Below, piece after piece: positions 7,413 to 15,547 of a stretch of 64,000 bases of DNA. This stretch comes from JAVVHH01 sp965199665. Lineage in GTDB: Bacteria; Pseudomonadota; Alphaproteobacteria; Acetobacterales; Acetobacteraceae. The notes beneath the pieces were generated by a model. The model did not search any database. It was not told the DNA's origin and was given only the letters and a program-made list of their open reading frames with translations. Each line of letters starts with the position of its first letter. Positions within the stretch are counted from its first letter, which is position 1. The position numbers were made by a program, and so were the translations under genes. The stretch covers positions 62,001 to 126,000 of the forward strand of contig OZ241208.1 in the NCBI GenBank assembly GCA_965199665.1, written 5' to 3'.

Positions 7413-9305
7413 ATGCTCGATATCCGCACCTTCGACGCCCGGGCGGGCGGCAACGTGATCTACAAGGCGCTGGCCCACCCGCTGGCGGCCGAAGCCGCCC
7501 AACGCTTCGCGCCCACGCTGGCCCTGCCGCTCGCGGTGTACGATCCGGACGGGGTGGCCAACGCGCTGTGGTCCATGCACCCCGGCCTGCCGCGGCCGGA
7601 CGCCGTGTTCGTGCACGACGTCGCCGAGATCGGCCAGCGCCGCGCCGGGCTGCCGGCCCAGCCGCTGACGGACCTGCCCCGCTCTACCTGCCGCACCCTG
7701 CTCATCGCCGCCTTCGACGCCGCGCGGATCGAGGCGCGTATCAGCTTCATGATCCCCGACGGCATGGCCGTCGCCTCCCTCGACCCGCTCAAGCTGCCCG
7801 ACGCGATGCTGAAGCAGCCGGCGCGGTATCTCGAGCGGACCAACTTCGCCACCAACTACGCCTTCTTCCGCGACACGGGGGAGCCCGGTGGCACCGGGCT
7901 GCACACCCGGCTCGTCACCGCCAATTACTGGGCCGGGTATGGCGGCAAGGGCGTCCGCCTGTGGATGCGTCTGTTCGACGAGCACGGCCAAGTGTTGGCC
8001 GAGTGGGAGGAGGGCACGCCTGCCGGCGTCGGCGGGATCGCCATCGACAGTGCCGCCGTGCGCGCCCGCTTCGGCCTGCCCGCGTTCACCGGCCAGCTTT
8101 TCATCCACGCGATCGGCGCCGCGGGACACGACGTGGTCAAATATGCGCTCGATACCTACGGCACCGGCGACGAGCCGAGCCTGTCCGTCACCCACGACGC
8201 CAATGCCTGGCCGTCCGACCGCTACGCCGGCATGCCCGCCCCGCGCTCGGACGAGCGGGTGACGTTCTGGCTGCAGAACAGCCATGCCGCGCCCATCCCG
8301 GCCGGGACCATCGAGCTCGACCGCATGGGCGCCGAGCGTCCGGTCGCCATCGACGTGGCGCTGCCCGGCTACGCCAGTCTCGCGGTCGACGTTGCGGCGC
8401 TGCTGCCCGGCGTGGCCTGGCCGGCGCAGATCGAGGTGCGCGCCGGCCGCCACCTGGTGCGCCCGCGCTACGAGGTGACGCGGGCGCGGCGGACCCGGAT
8501 CGCCCACCTCAACGTCGAGCGGGCCGACCTCAAGCCGAACCCCGAGATCGCGTCGCTGCACAACCTGCTCGGCCGCGGCTACCTGCTGCCGTTCCCCGTC
8601 CTGCCGCCGGAGCGCTTCCGCTCGATCGTGCTGCCGACGCCGATGGCCGAGACGCAGGCCGACCTGCCGCTACGGCTCGACGTGTTCGGCCGCGACGGGC
8701 GCAAGCTGGCCGAGCGATTCCTGGGCGACCTCCAGCGGGACCACGCCGTGGCCGTCGACATGGAGGAGCTCGGCGCCGAAGCCGGGCACGCCGAGCTGGT
8801 TTATGATTTCCGCGACGGTGGGCAGGCGGATGGCTGGATGCACTGCCTGGTCCGCTACGAGCACCGCGACAGTGGACACGCTGCCGAGAGCAGCTTCGGC
8901 GCCCACATCTACAACACCGCCATGACCTACCGCGACGAGCCGCAGAGCTACTCGGGGCCGCCGCCGGGCCTCTCGACCCGGCTGTTCCTCAAGCTCGGCG
9001 ATGCCCGCCGCCGCAGCTTCGCCGCGCTGATCTACGCCGCCTCCGGGCCCTGGCACCCGCACTCCACCACCACCCTGCTGCTCCACGATGCGGACGGGGC
9101 GGTGATCGCGGAACGGCCGCTCCGGATTGCCTGTTCCGGCAGCGAATTGGTGTTCCCCCACGAGCATTTCGGCGACGAGTGGATCGAGCGGGCGGGGCCG
9201 CGCGGTTACGTCATCATCCGCGACCCGACTTGCCGCCTGTTCGGCTATCACGGGCTGATGGCAGACGACGGGGCGTTTTCGCTGGACCACATGTTCGGCT
9301 TCTGA
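7413..9305 (+). CDS. Unrecognised 630-residue protein
   Basis: I do not recognise a family. The protein is 630 residues, with no signal peptide and no membrane helix, and looks rich in beta-strand. Two stretches look alike: about residues 140-195 (NFATNYAFFRD, then HTRLVTANYWAGYG and LWMRLFDEHGQVLAEW) and about residues 490-570 (FGAHIYNTAMTYRDE, then STRLFLKLG and TTLLLHDADGAVIAER). This suggests a duplicated beta-sandwich domain. The end carries several His, Asp and Cys residues (HEHFGDEW, DPTCRLFGYHG). The ATG lies 6 nt after the ELM1-family gene, so the two are probably co-transcribed and may share a cell-envelope role (inference). Confidence 0.7.
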   Translation: MLDIRTFDARAGGNVIYKALAHPLAAEAAQRFAPTLALPLAVYDPDGVANALWSMHPGLPRPDAVFVHDVAEIGQRRAGLPAQPLTDLPRSTCRTLLIAAFDAARIEARISFMIPDGMAVASLDPLKLPDAMLKQPARYLERTNFATNYAFFRDTGEPGGTGLHTRLVTANYWAGYGGKGVRLWMRLFDEHGQVLAEWEEGTPAGVGGIAIDSAAVRARFGLPAFTGQLFIHAIGAAGHDVVKYALDTYGTGDEPSLSVTHDANAWPSDRYAGMPAPRSDERVTFWLQNSHAAPIPAGTIELDRMGAERPVAIDVALPGYASLAVDVAALLPGVAWPAQIEVRAGRHLVRPRYEVTRARRTRIAHLNVERADLKPNPEIASLHNLLGRGYLLPFPVLPPERFRSIVLPTPMAETQADLPLRLDVFGRDGRKLAERFLGDLQRDHAVAVDMEELGAEAGHAELVYDFRDGGQADGWMHCLVRYEHRDSGHAAESSFGAHIYNTAMTYRDEPQSYSGPPPGLSTRLFLKLGDARRRSFAALIYAASGPWHPHSTTTLLLHDADGAVIAERPLRIACSGSELVFPHEHFGDEWIERAGPRGYVIIRDPTCRLFGYHGLMADDGAFSLDHMFGF

Positions 9306-9392
9306 CCCCGCGGCGTCGGGATTCTTTACAGATCCGTTACTGGGTCACGGCCGGTTCGAAATAAAAGACGATTGTGCAATGCACTAAGGAAC

Positions 9393-9408
9393 TGGCCCGA
9401 AACTTGCT
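9393..9408 (+). promoter_or_regulatory. Sigma-54 promoter of the PEP-CTERM gene at 9460
   Basis: TGGCCCG-AAAC-TTGCT matches the sigma-54 consensus TGGCACG-N4-TTGCW at every key position; only the weakly conserved A is C. It lies 51 nt before the start codon in an otherwise AT-richer intergenic stretch. The same element stands 52 nt before the PEP-CTERM gene on the other strand at 20203. Confidence 0.8.
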
Positions 9409-9414
9409 AGGCTC

Positions 9415-9439
9415 AGTCGCGTCCAAAAAGGGCGCGACT
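9415..9439 (+). promoter_or_regulatory. Leader hairpin in the PEP-CTERM 5' untranslated region
   Basis: Arms AGTCGCGTCC (9415-9424) and GGGCGCGACT (9430-9439) pair over 10 bp with one wobble around an A5 loop. The hairpin begins 6 nt after the sigma-54 -12 element, so it lies at or near the 5' end of the transcript and ahead of the ribosome-binding site AAAAGG (9445-9450). Confidence 0.55.
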
Positions 9440-9459
9440 TGCTCAAAAGGTGGCCCCCC

Positions 9460-10143
9460 ATGCGTATTTCCATGCTCGCCACGGCGACCTTCGTGGCCGG
9501 CGCCCTGCTCGGCGCGAATGCGGCCCAGGCCATCCCCGTCACCGTGCTGACCGGCAACACCGGCGGCGCCGCGGTCGACGCCGTTCCCGGCGGCCTGACG
9601 GGCGGCATCTCCGCCAGCTTCACCTATACCGGCCCGCTCAACCTGCATAACAACGCGGCGCCGAACCCGACCTCCAGCGGCGATCTCAACTCGGACTTCT
9701 TCCCGGCCGGCACCATCACCAACTATGCCGTCACTTCGGCGCAGACGGCCCTGCCGGCCCCGGCCAATGCCGATTTCAGCACGCTGACGACTTTCCTGGC
9801 CTCGTCGGCCAGCGCCTACGTCGCTCAGTTCGCGTCGCTGTACTCGTTCGACCTGGGCCTGCTGGGCGCCGGCACGGTGCTGACGATCACCCATGACGAC
9901 GGCGCCAGCGTCTATCAGAACGGTGCCCGCGTCGGGAACACCTTCACCGGCATCACCTCGGCGATCACGGAATCGGTGACGCTGACCAGCACCGCCGACA
10001 CGGTCCTCTGGTACACCCGCCAGAACGGCGCGCCGTCGATCCTGAACGTGACGGTCACGCCGGTTGCCGTGCCGGAGCCCGCCACGCTGGCGCTGCTCGG
10101 CACCGGCCTGGTCGGTCTGGTCCTGCGTCGCCGCAAGCGCTGA
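9460..10143 (+). CDS. PEP-CTERM exosortase-dependent surface protein
   Basis: Exported protein of 227 residues. The signal peptide ends near AAQA (about residue 24). The middle, of about 170 residues, is rich in Thr, Ser, Ala and Gly. The C-terminal sorting signal reads VPEPATLALLGTGLVGLVLRRRKR in two parts: the VPEP motif, then a hydrophobic helix and a basic tail. Such proteins are cut at the motif and anchored or released by an exosortase (XrtA/EpsH type in proteobacteria), tied to exopolysaccharide production. No exosortase is in this window. The ATG at 9460 is preceded by AAAAGG at good spacing. A sigma-54 promoter lies upstream and a terminator downstream. Confidence 0.9.
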   Translation: MRISMLATATFVAGALLGANAAQAIPVTVLTGNTGGAAVDAVPGGLTGGISASFTYTGPLNLHNNAAPNPTSSGDLNSDFFPAGTITNYAVTSAQTALPAPANADFSTLTTFLASSASAYVAQFASLYSFDLGLLGAGTVLTITHDDGASVYQNGARVGNTFTGITSAITESVTLTSTADTVLWYTRQNGAPSILNVTVTPVAVPEPATLALLGTGLVGLVLRRRKR

Positions 10144-10155
10144 TCGCCTGAGCCG

Positions 10156-10179
10156 GGCGGGCCGCCGAAGCGGCCCGCC
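10156..10179. terminator. Hairpin between convergent PEP-CTERM gene and panE
   Basis: Perfect 10-bp GC stem (10156-10165 with 10170-10179) around a four-base loop CGAA. Read on the minus strand the loop is C(TTCG)G, an extra-stable tetraloop. It lies between the stop codons of two convergent genes, so it can end transcripts from both sides. There is no T-run. Confidence 0.6.
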
Positions 10180-10182
10180 TGG

Positions 10183-11097
10183 TCAGGTGCGGGCGCTGTA
10201 GATCCGCAACTGCGCCAGCGCCGCAAGCAGGAGCGGCGCCTCCTGCCCGAACCCCTCCGCCCGGTCGACCATGTCGCCCAGGATTTGCTCCGCCTCCACC
10301 GGCAGCCCAGCCTGCAGGTCCCGATACATGGACGTCGCGAACGGTGAAGCCTTCGCCGTCAGCGTCGTGCGGATGCGCTCCGCCGTCGCCGCGCTCGGCG
10401 GAAAGCCCGACGCCGACGCCACCGCGAACACCTCGTCGATCAGCCGGTTCGCCACGGCCACCCCGCCCGGCGCCGCCTCGATCTCGCCGGCGGTCCCGCG
10501 CAGAAGGCAGGTCACCGCGCCGCCCGCCGCCAGCAGCATCCACTTGTTCCACATCTCGGCGCCGATCGTCGTCGACGCGCGCGCCTTGAACCCGGCGCCC
10601 GTCATCGCCGCGTCGATCGCCCGTACCCGCGCCGACAGGCTCCCGTCGCGCTCGCCGTAGACGATCTCGTTGAACGGGGCGAGCTGCGCGATCGTGCCGT
10701 CCGCCGTCAGCGTCGCCGCGATCATGCACACGCCGCCCAGCACCGGCCGCTCGCCAAACCGCTCCACCAGCGCGTCGATGTGCTTCATCCCGTTCAGGAA
10801 CGGCACGATCGCCGTCTCCGGCCCGACCAGCGGCGCGAGGTCGTTCAGCGCGGGCGCCAGCGCATACGCCTTGAGCGCGAGGAGGACGAGGTCGAACGGA
10901 CCGGCCGCCGTCCCGGTCTCGAGCAGGCGCGGCTGCAGCGACAGGTCGCCGTGCGGGCTGGTGACGTTGAGGCCGGTGCGCCGGAGCTGCGCCGCCCGCG
11001 CGGGCCGGACCAGGAAGGTGACGTCCCGCCCCCCGGCCGCGAGCCGCGCCCCGAAATACCCGCCCGTTGCACCGGCGCCGACGATCAGGATCCGCAT
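10183..11097 (-). CDS. panE: 2-Dehydropantoate 2-reductase family (ketopantoate reductase)
   Basis: NADPH-dependent reductase of the pantothenate/CoA pathway, converting 2-dehydropantoate to pantoate; 304 residues. The N-terminal Rossmann motif GAGATGGYFGARLA (about residues 7-20), the FLNGMKHID segment and the catalytic-lysine region EMWNKWMLLAAGG are present. PanE-like paralogues with other substrates are common, so the exact substrate is likely but not certain. The start is the ATG at 11097, preceded by AAAGGAGA; upstream in-frame starts lack this signal. It is divergent from the acyl-CoA synthetase gene. Confidence 0.8.
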   Translation of the reverse strand: MRILIVGAGATGGYFGARLAAGGRDVTFLVRPARAAQLRRTGLNVTSPHGDLSLQPRLLETGTAAGPFDLVLLALKAYALAPALNDLAPLVGPETAIVPFLNGMKHIDALVERFGERPVLGGVCMIAATLTADGTIAQLAPFNEIVYGERDGSLSARVRAIDAAMTGAGFKARASTTIGAEMWNKWMLLAAGGAVTCLLRGTAGEIEAAPGGVAVANRLIDEVFAVASASGFPPSAATAERIRTTLTAKASPFATSMYRDLQAGLPVEAEQILGDMVDRAEGFGQEAPLLLAALAQLRIYSART

Positions 11098-11173
11098 CGT
11101 TCTCTCCTTTGCCGGGGAGTGTAGGCGCACCGATCGCTTGCCAGAAAGGGGCCGGCCCCATACCAATCATCCG

Positions 11174-12784
11174 ATGTTCGACCTGCCCAGGACCAGCGCG
11201 AACTACGCGCCCCTTTCGCCGCTGAGCTTCCTGCGCCGCAGCGCCGACGTGTTCCCCGACCGGGTCGCGATCGTGCATGGCGACCTCCGGCAGGGCTGGG
11301 CCGAGACCGCCCGCCGCTGCCGCCGCCTCGCCTCCGCGCTCTCCCGCCACGTCCGGCCCGGCGAGGTGGTGGCCGCCATGCTGCCCAACACGCCCGCCAT
11401 GGTGGAGGCGCATTTCGGCGTGCCAATGGCCGGGGCGGTGCTGAACGCGCTCAACATCCGGCTCGACGCGGCGACCATCGCCTACATCCTCGAGCACGGC
11501 GAGGCCCGTGTCCTGCTCGTCGACCGCGAGTTCGCCGGCACGGTCACCGCGGCGCTGGCACTGCTGGACGAAGCGGCGCGGCCCCTGATCGTGGACGTGG
11601 AGGACGCGCTGGCCCCGCCCGGCGAGCGCGCCGGCTCCGTGACCTACGAGGAGTTCCTCGCCGGCGGCGACCCGTCCTTCCCGTGGTCGCTCCCGGCCGA
11701 CGAGTGGGACGCGATCGCGCTGAACTACACCTCCGGCACCACGGGCAAGCCCAAGGGCGTGATCTACCACCACCGCGGCGCCTACATGAACGCGGTCGGC
11801 AACGTGCTGACCTGGGCCATGCCGCACCATCCGGTCTATCTGTGGACGCTGCCGATGTTCCACTGCAACGGCTGGTGCTTCCCGTGGACGGTGGCGGCGA
11901 TGGCGGGCACCAACGTCTGCCTGCGCCGGGTCGAGGCGGCGGCGATCCTCGGCGCGATGGACCGGCACGGCGTGACGCATCTCTGCGGCGCCCCGATCGT
12001 GATGGGCGCGATCCTGAACCATCCCGGCGTGACGCCGCGGCACGCTCCGGTGCGGATGATGACGGCCGGGGCCGCTCCGCCGGCGGCCGTGCTGGAAGGC
12101 ATGGAGCGCCTCGGCTTCCTCGTCACCCACGTGTACGGACTGACGGAAGTCTACGGCCCCGCCACCGTCTGCGCCTGGCACGAGGAATGGGACGCGTTGC
12201 CCGACGACCAGCGCGCCGCGGTCAAGGCGCGCCAGGGCGTGCGCTACCCCGTGCAGGAGGACGTGATCGTCGCCGACGCCGTCACGACGGAGCCCGTCCC
12301 GCGGGACGGCCGGACGATGGGCGAGATCCTGATGCGCGGCAACATCACCATGAAGGGCTACCTGAAGAACCCGGCCGCCACCGACGAGGCCTTCGCCGGT
12401 GGCTGGTTCCACACCGGCGACCTCGCCGTCTGGCACCCGGACGGGTTCATCGAGATCCGCGACCGCTCCAAGGACATCATCATCAGCGGCGGCGAGAACA
12501 TCTCCACCATCGAGATCGAGGACGTGCTGTATCGGCACCCCGCCATCCTGGAAGCCGCCGTGGTCGCCCGGCCCGACCCCAAATGGGGCGAAACGCCCTG
12601 CGCCTTCGTCACCCTGCGCCCCGGCGCCACCGCAACGCCGGCCGACATCATCGCCTTCTGCCGCGAGCGGATGGCGCACTACAAGGCGCCCCGTACCGTG
12701 GTGTTCGGCCCGCTCCCCAAGACCAGCACCGGCAAGATGCAGAAATTCGCGCTGCGCGAACAAGCGCGCAACCTGGCGGAATAG
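11174..12784 (+). CDS. AMP-forming acyl-CoA synthetase
   Basis: Adenylate-forming ligase of 536 residues that activates a carboxylic acid with ATP and CoA. The ATP-binding loop YTSGTTGKPKG (about residues 185-195), VYGLTEVYGP, the TGDLAVWHPDGFIEIRDR hinge region and the C-terminal KTSTGKMQK lysine motif are complete. Overall it resembles the medium-chain or 3-methylmercaptopropionyl-CoA ligase (DmdB-like) branch; the acid used cannot be read from the sequence. The ATG at 11174 starts the family's usual N-terminus (LSFLRRSADVFPDRVAIVHG). A small hairpin separates it from the next gene. Confidence 0.85.
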   Translation: MFDLPRTSANYAPLSPLSFLRRSADVFPDRVAIVHGDLRQGWAETARRCRRLASALSRHVRPGEVVAAMLPNTPAMVEAHFGVPMAGAVLNALNIRLDAATIAYILEHGEARVLLVDREFAGTVTAALALLDEAARPLIVDVEDALAPPGERAGSVTYEEFLAGGDPSFPWSLPADEWDAIALNYTSGTTGKPKGVIYHHRGAYMNAVGNVLTWAMPHHPVYLWTLPMFHCNGWCFPWTVAAMAGTNVCLRRVEAAAILGAMDRHGVTHLCGAPIVMGAILNHPGVTPRHAPVRMMTAGAAPPAAVLEGMERLGFLVTHVYGLTEVYGPATVCAWHEEWDALPDDQRAAVKARQGVRYPVQEDVIVADAVTTEPVPRDGRTMGEILMRGNITMKGYLKNPAATDEAFAGGWFHTGDLAVWHPDGFIEIRDRSKDIIISGGENISTIEIEDVLYRHPAILEAAVVARPDPKWGETPCAFVTLRPGATATPADIIAFCRERMAHYKAPRTVVFGPLPKTSTGKMQKFALREQARNLAE

Positions 12785-12787
12785 GAT

Positions 12788-12805
12788 GCCGCGCCGAAGC
12801 GCGGC
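12788..12805. other. Short CGAA-loop hairpin after the acyl-CoA synthetase gene
   Basis: GCCGCGC-CGAA-GCGCGGC, a perfect 7-bp stem with the same CGAA loop as the hairpin at 10156. It lies 3 nt after the stop codon of the acyl-CoA synthetase and just before the ribosome-binding site of the next gene. It may act as a partial terminator or mRNA stabiliser. Confidence 0.4.
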
Positions 12806-12820
12806 GACATGGAGGATGAG

Positions 12821-13393
12821 ATGCCGCAACCCGACCACGTGACCGCGCTTGAGGATGCCGACGAGAGCACCCTGCCCGAGGACCTCCAGCCCTACTTCCA
12901 GAAATGCCGCGACAAGCTCGGCTTCGTGCCCAACGTGCTGCGCGCCTGGCTCAAGCGGCCGGAGAAGCTGCGCAACTTCATCAAACTGTATGACGAGCTG
13001 ATGCTCGGCCCGTCCGGCCTGTCCAAGCTCGAGCGCGAGATGATCGCGGTCGCCGTGTCGTCCTGGAACCGTTGCTACTACTGCCTGGTCGCGCACGGCG
13101 CCGCAGTGCGCAAGCTGTCCGGCGATCCGCAGATGGGCGAGATGCTGGCCTTCAACTACCGCGTCGCCGACCTGCCGACCCGGCAACGCGCCATGCTCGA
13201 TTTCGCCGTCAAGCTGACCGAATCGCCCCACGAGATCGCCGGCCCCGACCGCGACCGGCTCAGCCAGCACGGCTTCTCCGACGACGACATTTTCGACATC
13301 TGCGAAGTCGCCGGCTTCTTCAACTTCACCAACCGCGTCGCCCACGGCGTCGACATGATGCCCAACGCCGAATACCACACCCTCGCCCGGTAG
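12821..13393 (+). CDS. Peroxidase-related / carboxymuconolactone decarboxylase-like protein (AhpD fold)
   Basis: Protein of 190 residues with the AhpD-like redox motif RCYYCLVAHGAAVR (CxxC about residues 83-86, followed by the conserved His). The surrounding VAVSSWNRCYYC and CEVAGFFNFTNRVAHG segments match the uncharacterised peroxidase-related enzyme family. It is probably cytoplasmic and acts through a cysteine pair on peroxides. The start at 12821 is preceded by GGAGG at 5 nt; an in-frame ATG at 12809 overlaps that signal and is less likely. It follows the acyl-CoA synthetase closely, perhaps in one operon. Confidence 0.82.
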   Translation: MPQPDHVTALEDADESTLPEDLQPYFQKCRDKLGFVPNVLRAWLKRPEKLRNFIKLYDELMLGPSGLSKLEREMIAVAVSSWNRCYYCLVAHGAAVRKLSGDPQMGEMLAFNYRVADLPTRQRAMLDFAVKLTESPHEIAGPDRDRLSQHGFSDDDIFDICEVAGFFNFTNRVAHGVDMMPNAEYHTLAR

Positions 13394-13404
13394 CCCCTCC
13401 GAAA

Positions 13405-13428
13405 CCCTCTCCCGCTGGCGGGAGAGGG
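13405..13428. terminator. Bidirectional hairpin between convergent genes
   Basis: CCCTCTCCCGC and GCGGGAGAGGG form a perfect 11-bp stem with a 2-base centre (a 4-base loop in practice). It lies 11 bp after one stop codon and 11 bp before the other, in a 46-bp gap between convergent genes. There is no long T-run. Confidence 0.6.
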
Positions 13429-13439
13429 CGCACGGACGG

Positions 13440-14984
13440 TCAGGCCGCCAGGAACGCGTCCGCCGTCCGCAGGCTCAGCGCCATGATGGTCAGCGCCGGG
13501 TTGGCGGGCAGCGAGCTGGGAAACACCCCGTTGTCGCAGACCCAGAGGTTGTCGACCTCGTGGCTGCGGCCAACCGGATCGACGACGGAGGTGTCGGCGT
13601 CCGCCCCCATGCGGCAGGTGCCGATCGTGTGTGCCACCCGCGGGCACGCCCAGATGTCGCGCGCCCCTGCGGCTGCCCACGCCTGCGACATGAAACGCAC
13701 GGCGTGGCGGTGCAGCGCCGTCTCGTTGTCGCCGTAGCCGAAGGTGATGCGCGGCTTCGGCACGCCCGTGCGGTCCACCTCGTCTGACAGCTCCAGCCGG
13801 TTGCCGTCCGCCGGCAGGCACTCGCCGTTGATGCCGATCCCGGCCACGTGGTTGTAGCCGTCGATGTAGTCCACCAGCGCCTGGCCCCAGAGTGGACGCG
13901 CGCGCGCGACCTGATTGGCCCAGGTCACCGGCAGCACGCCGAGGCTCTGGATCAGGTAGCCGCCCGCGAAGTCGGCATCGGCCGGGCGCAGCATGTCCTC
14001 CGTGATCAAGGAGGACGGGTAGCCCTTGTTGCACCGCATCTCCGCCTCGAACGTGCCCCAGACTTGGGTGGCCACGTGCGCCGTGTAGTTGCGGCCGACC
14101 TGGCCGTTGGCGTTGCCCACCCCCGTGTGCAGCAGCAGCCGCGGCGTCTCCACCGCGCCGGCGCACAGGAACAGCGCGCGGCACCGCTGCTTGTGGTCGG
14201 TCCCGTCCCGGTCGCGATACACCACCGCCGTGACCCGGCCCGCCCCGTCACGCTCGATGCCGTGCACGAAGCACTCCGCCCGGATCTCCGCGCCCGCCGC
14301 CACGGCGAGCGGCAGGTAGGTCACGTCGGTGGACGTCTTGGCGCCGACGCGGCAGCCCTGGTGGCAGTGCCCGCAATTGATGCAGCGCCGCCGCGCGCCG
14401 CCCGGTCCGGCCACGTCGTGGGTCAGCACGGCGGCCGGGCAGGGCGCGGTGGTCACGCCCAGCGCCGAGCAGCCGCGCTGCATGGCATGCGCAGGCGCGT
14501 TCAGCGCGATAGGCGCGTGCCCATAGCGTCGGCCGGGATCCCACGGGTAGGGGTTGGGGCCCGACACGCCGATGAACGGCTCCACCTGCTCGATGTAGCC
14601 GATCAGCTCGGCATGCTCGATCGGCCAGTCCACCCCCGCACCGGTCGTGCTGCGCAGCTTCATGTCGCGCGGGTCCGGCCGCGGGCAGAACGCGCCCCAG
14701 TGCAGCGTCGAGCCGCCGACACCGGTGCCGCTATTGTTGCCGCCGAACGCTTCCGGGGTCTCGCCCGCGCTGAGCCGCTCGTCGCGCCAGTAGATCTGCG
14801 CCGCCGCCACCTCGTCGGCCGGGAAGCGGATCGGGTCGAAATGCGGCCCGGCCTCCAGCGCCACCACCCGCAGCCCGGCCGCCGCCAGCTTGGCCAGCAG
14901 CGGCGCCCCGCCGGCCCCGGTGCCGACCACCACCGCATCCACCGTCTCGGACACCGGATAGCGCCGCATCGCCTCGAGGTTCAT
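13440..14984 (-). CDS. GMC-family flavoprotein dehydrogenase, catalytic subunit, with cysteine cluster
   Basis: FAD-dependent oxidoreductase of 514 residues of the type that oxidises alcohols, sugars or sugar acids. It has the dinucleotide-binding GTGAGGAPLLAKLAAAG (about residues 21-37), NNSGTGVGGSTLHWG, and the C-terminal HTIGTCRMG and NPALTIMALSLR segments. Around residues 200-215 lies CINCGHCHQGC, four cysteines that may hold an iron-sulfur cluster as in FAD glucose dehydrogenases (by analogy). The start overlaps the stop of the preceding small-subunit gene (ATGA), as in gluconate 2-dehydrogenase-type complexes. No cytochrome c subunit gene is adjacent. No signal peptide is seen; export would be with the partner. 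Confidence 0.85.
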   Translation of the reverse strand: MNLEAMRRYPVSETVDAVVVGTGAGGAPLLAKLAAAGLRVVALEAGPHFDPIRFPADEVAAAQIYWRDERLSAGETPEAFGGNNSGTGVGGSTLHWGAFCPRPDPRDMKLRSTTGAGVDWPIEHAELIGYIEQVEPFIGVSGPNPYPWDPGRRYGHAPIALNAPAHAMQRGCSALGVTTAPCPAAVLTHDVAGPGGARRRCINCGHCHQGCRVGAKTSTDVTYLPLAVAAGAEIRAECFVHGIERDGAGRVTAVVYRDRDGTDHKQRCRALFLCAGAVETPRLLLHTGVGNANGQVGRNYTAHVATQVWGTFEAEMRCNKGYPSSLITEDMLRPADADFAGGYLIQSLGVLPVTWANQVARARPLWGQALVDYIDGYNHVAGIGINGECLPADGNRLELSDEVDRTGVPKPRITFGYGDNETALHRHAVRFMSQAWAAAGARDIWACPRVAHTIGTCRMGADADTSVVDPVGRSHEVDNLWVCDNGVFPSSLPANPALTIMALSLRTADAFLAA

Positions 14985-15547
14985 GCGGCGTCTCCCACCC
15001 CGACCGGTTCCCACGGCTCGCGCTCGCCGGCGCCCAGCGCGTGGAAGCCCTGGCTCGCCGGGTCGGCACCGCCATAAGCGATGCCGCTGTAGCCCATGCG
15101 CGCGAAGGTGGAGGGGTGCGACACGTAGATCATGGTCGCGCGGCCGCGCAGGTCCTCGAACCATTTGTCGAGCATCGGGCCGCGCTCGCCGGCGGCGATG
15201 GCGTCCAGAGCGGCGTCCTGCGCCGCCACATCGAGCCCCTCGAACCCGGCCAGCGCGGCGCACGCGTCCCGACACGCGTCGGCATCCGACGGCAGGATCG
15301 CGAAACGCCAGCCATCGTCGACCGGATCGGCCAGCGCCGTGTCCAGCCGCTGCGCCAGATCGACCCGGTCTTGCGGCAGCACGCGAGCCAACACGGCGCG
15401 CAGCGTCGCATACGCCGCAGGGTCGAGCGTGCGCGGGGCGTAATGGCCGTCGTCTGGCGCGGCGCGGGCCAGCAGGGCGGCGCGGGTTTCGTCGCTGACG
15501 CGGTCCGACCGGATCAGGGCGCCGTATTCGCCGCTGAGACCGGTCAA
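14981..15547 (-). CDS. Gluconate 2-dehydrogenase subunit 3-like small subunit
   Basis: Protein of 188 residues coupled to the GMC dehydrogenase by an ATGA overlap. The region LDPAAYATLRAVLARVLPQD and the end with DLRGRATMIYVSHPSTFARMGYSGIAYGG fit the gluconate 2-dehydrogenase subunit 3 family, which partners GMC flavoproteins and often carries their Tat export signal. I see no such signal here. The only sensible start is a TTG at 15547 whose last two bases overlap the stop of the hydrolase gene (TTGA). The assignment rests on context as much as on sequence. Confidence 0.65.
   Translation of the reverse strand: MTGLSGEYGALIRSDRVSDETRAALLARAAPDDGHYAPRTLDPAAYATLRAVLARVLPQDRVDLAQRLDTALADPVDDGWRFAILPSDADACRDACAALAGFEGLDVAAQDAALDAIAAGERGPMLDKWFEDLRGRATMIYVSHPSTFARMGYSGIAYGGADPASQGFHALGAGEREPWEPVGVGDAA

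Noticed and set aside
10055..13378. 1107-codon minus-strand open frame
   Set aside because: Antisense to panE's neighbours, the acyl-CoA synthetase and peroxidase-like genes, and no family resemblance; a GC-driven shadow.
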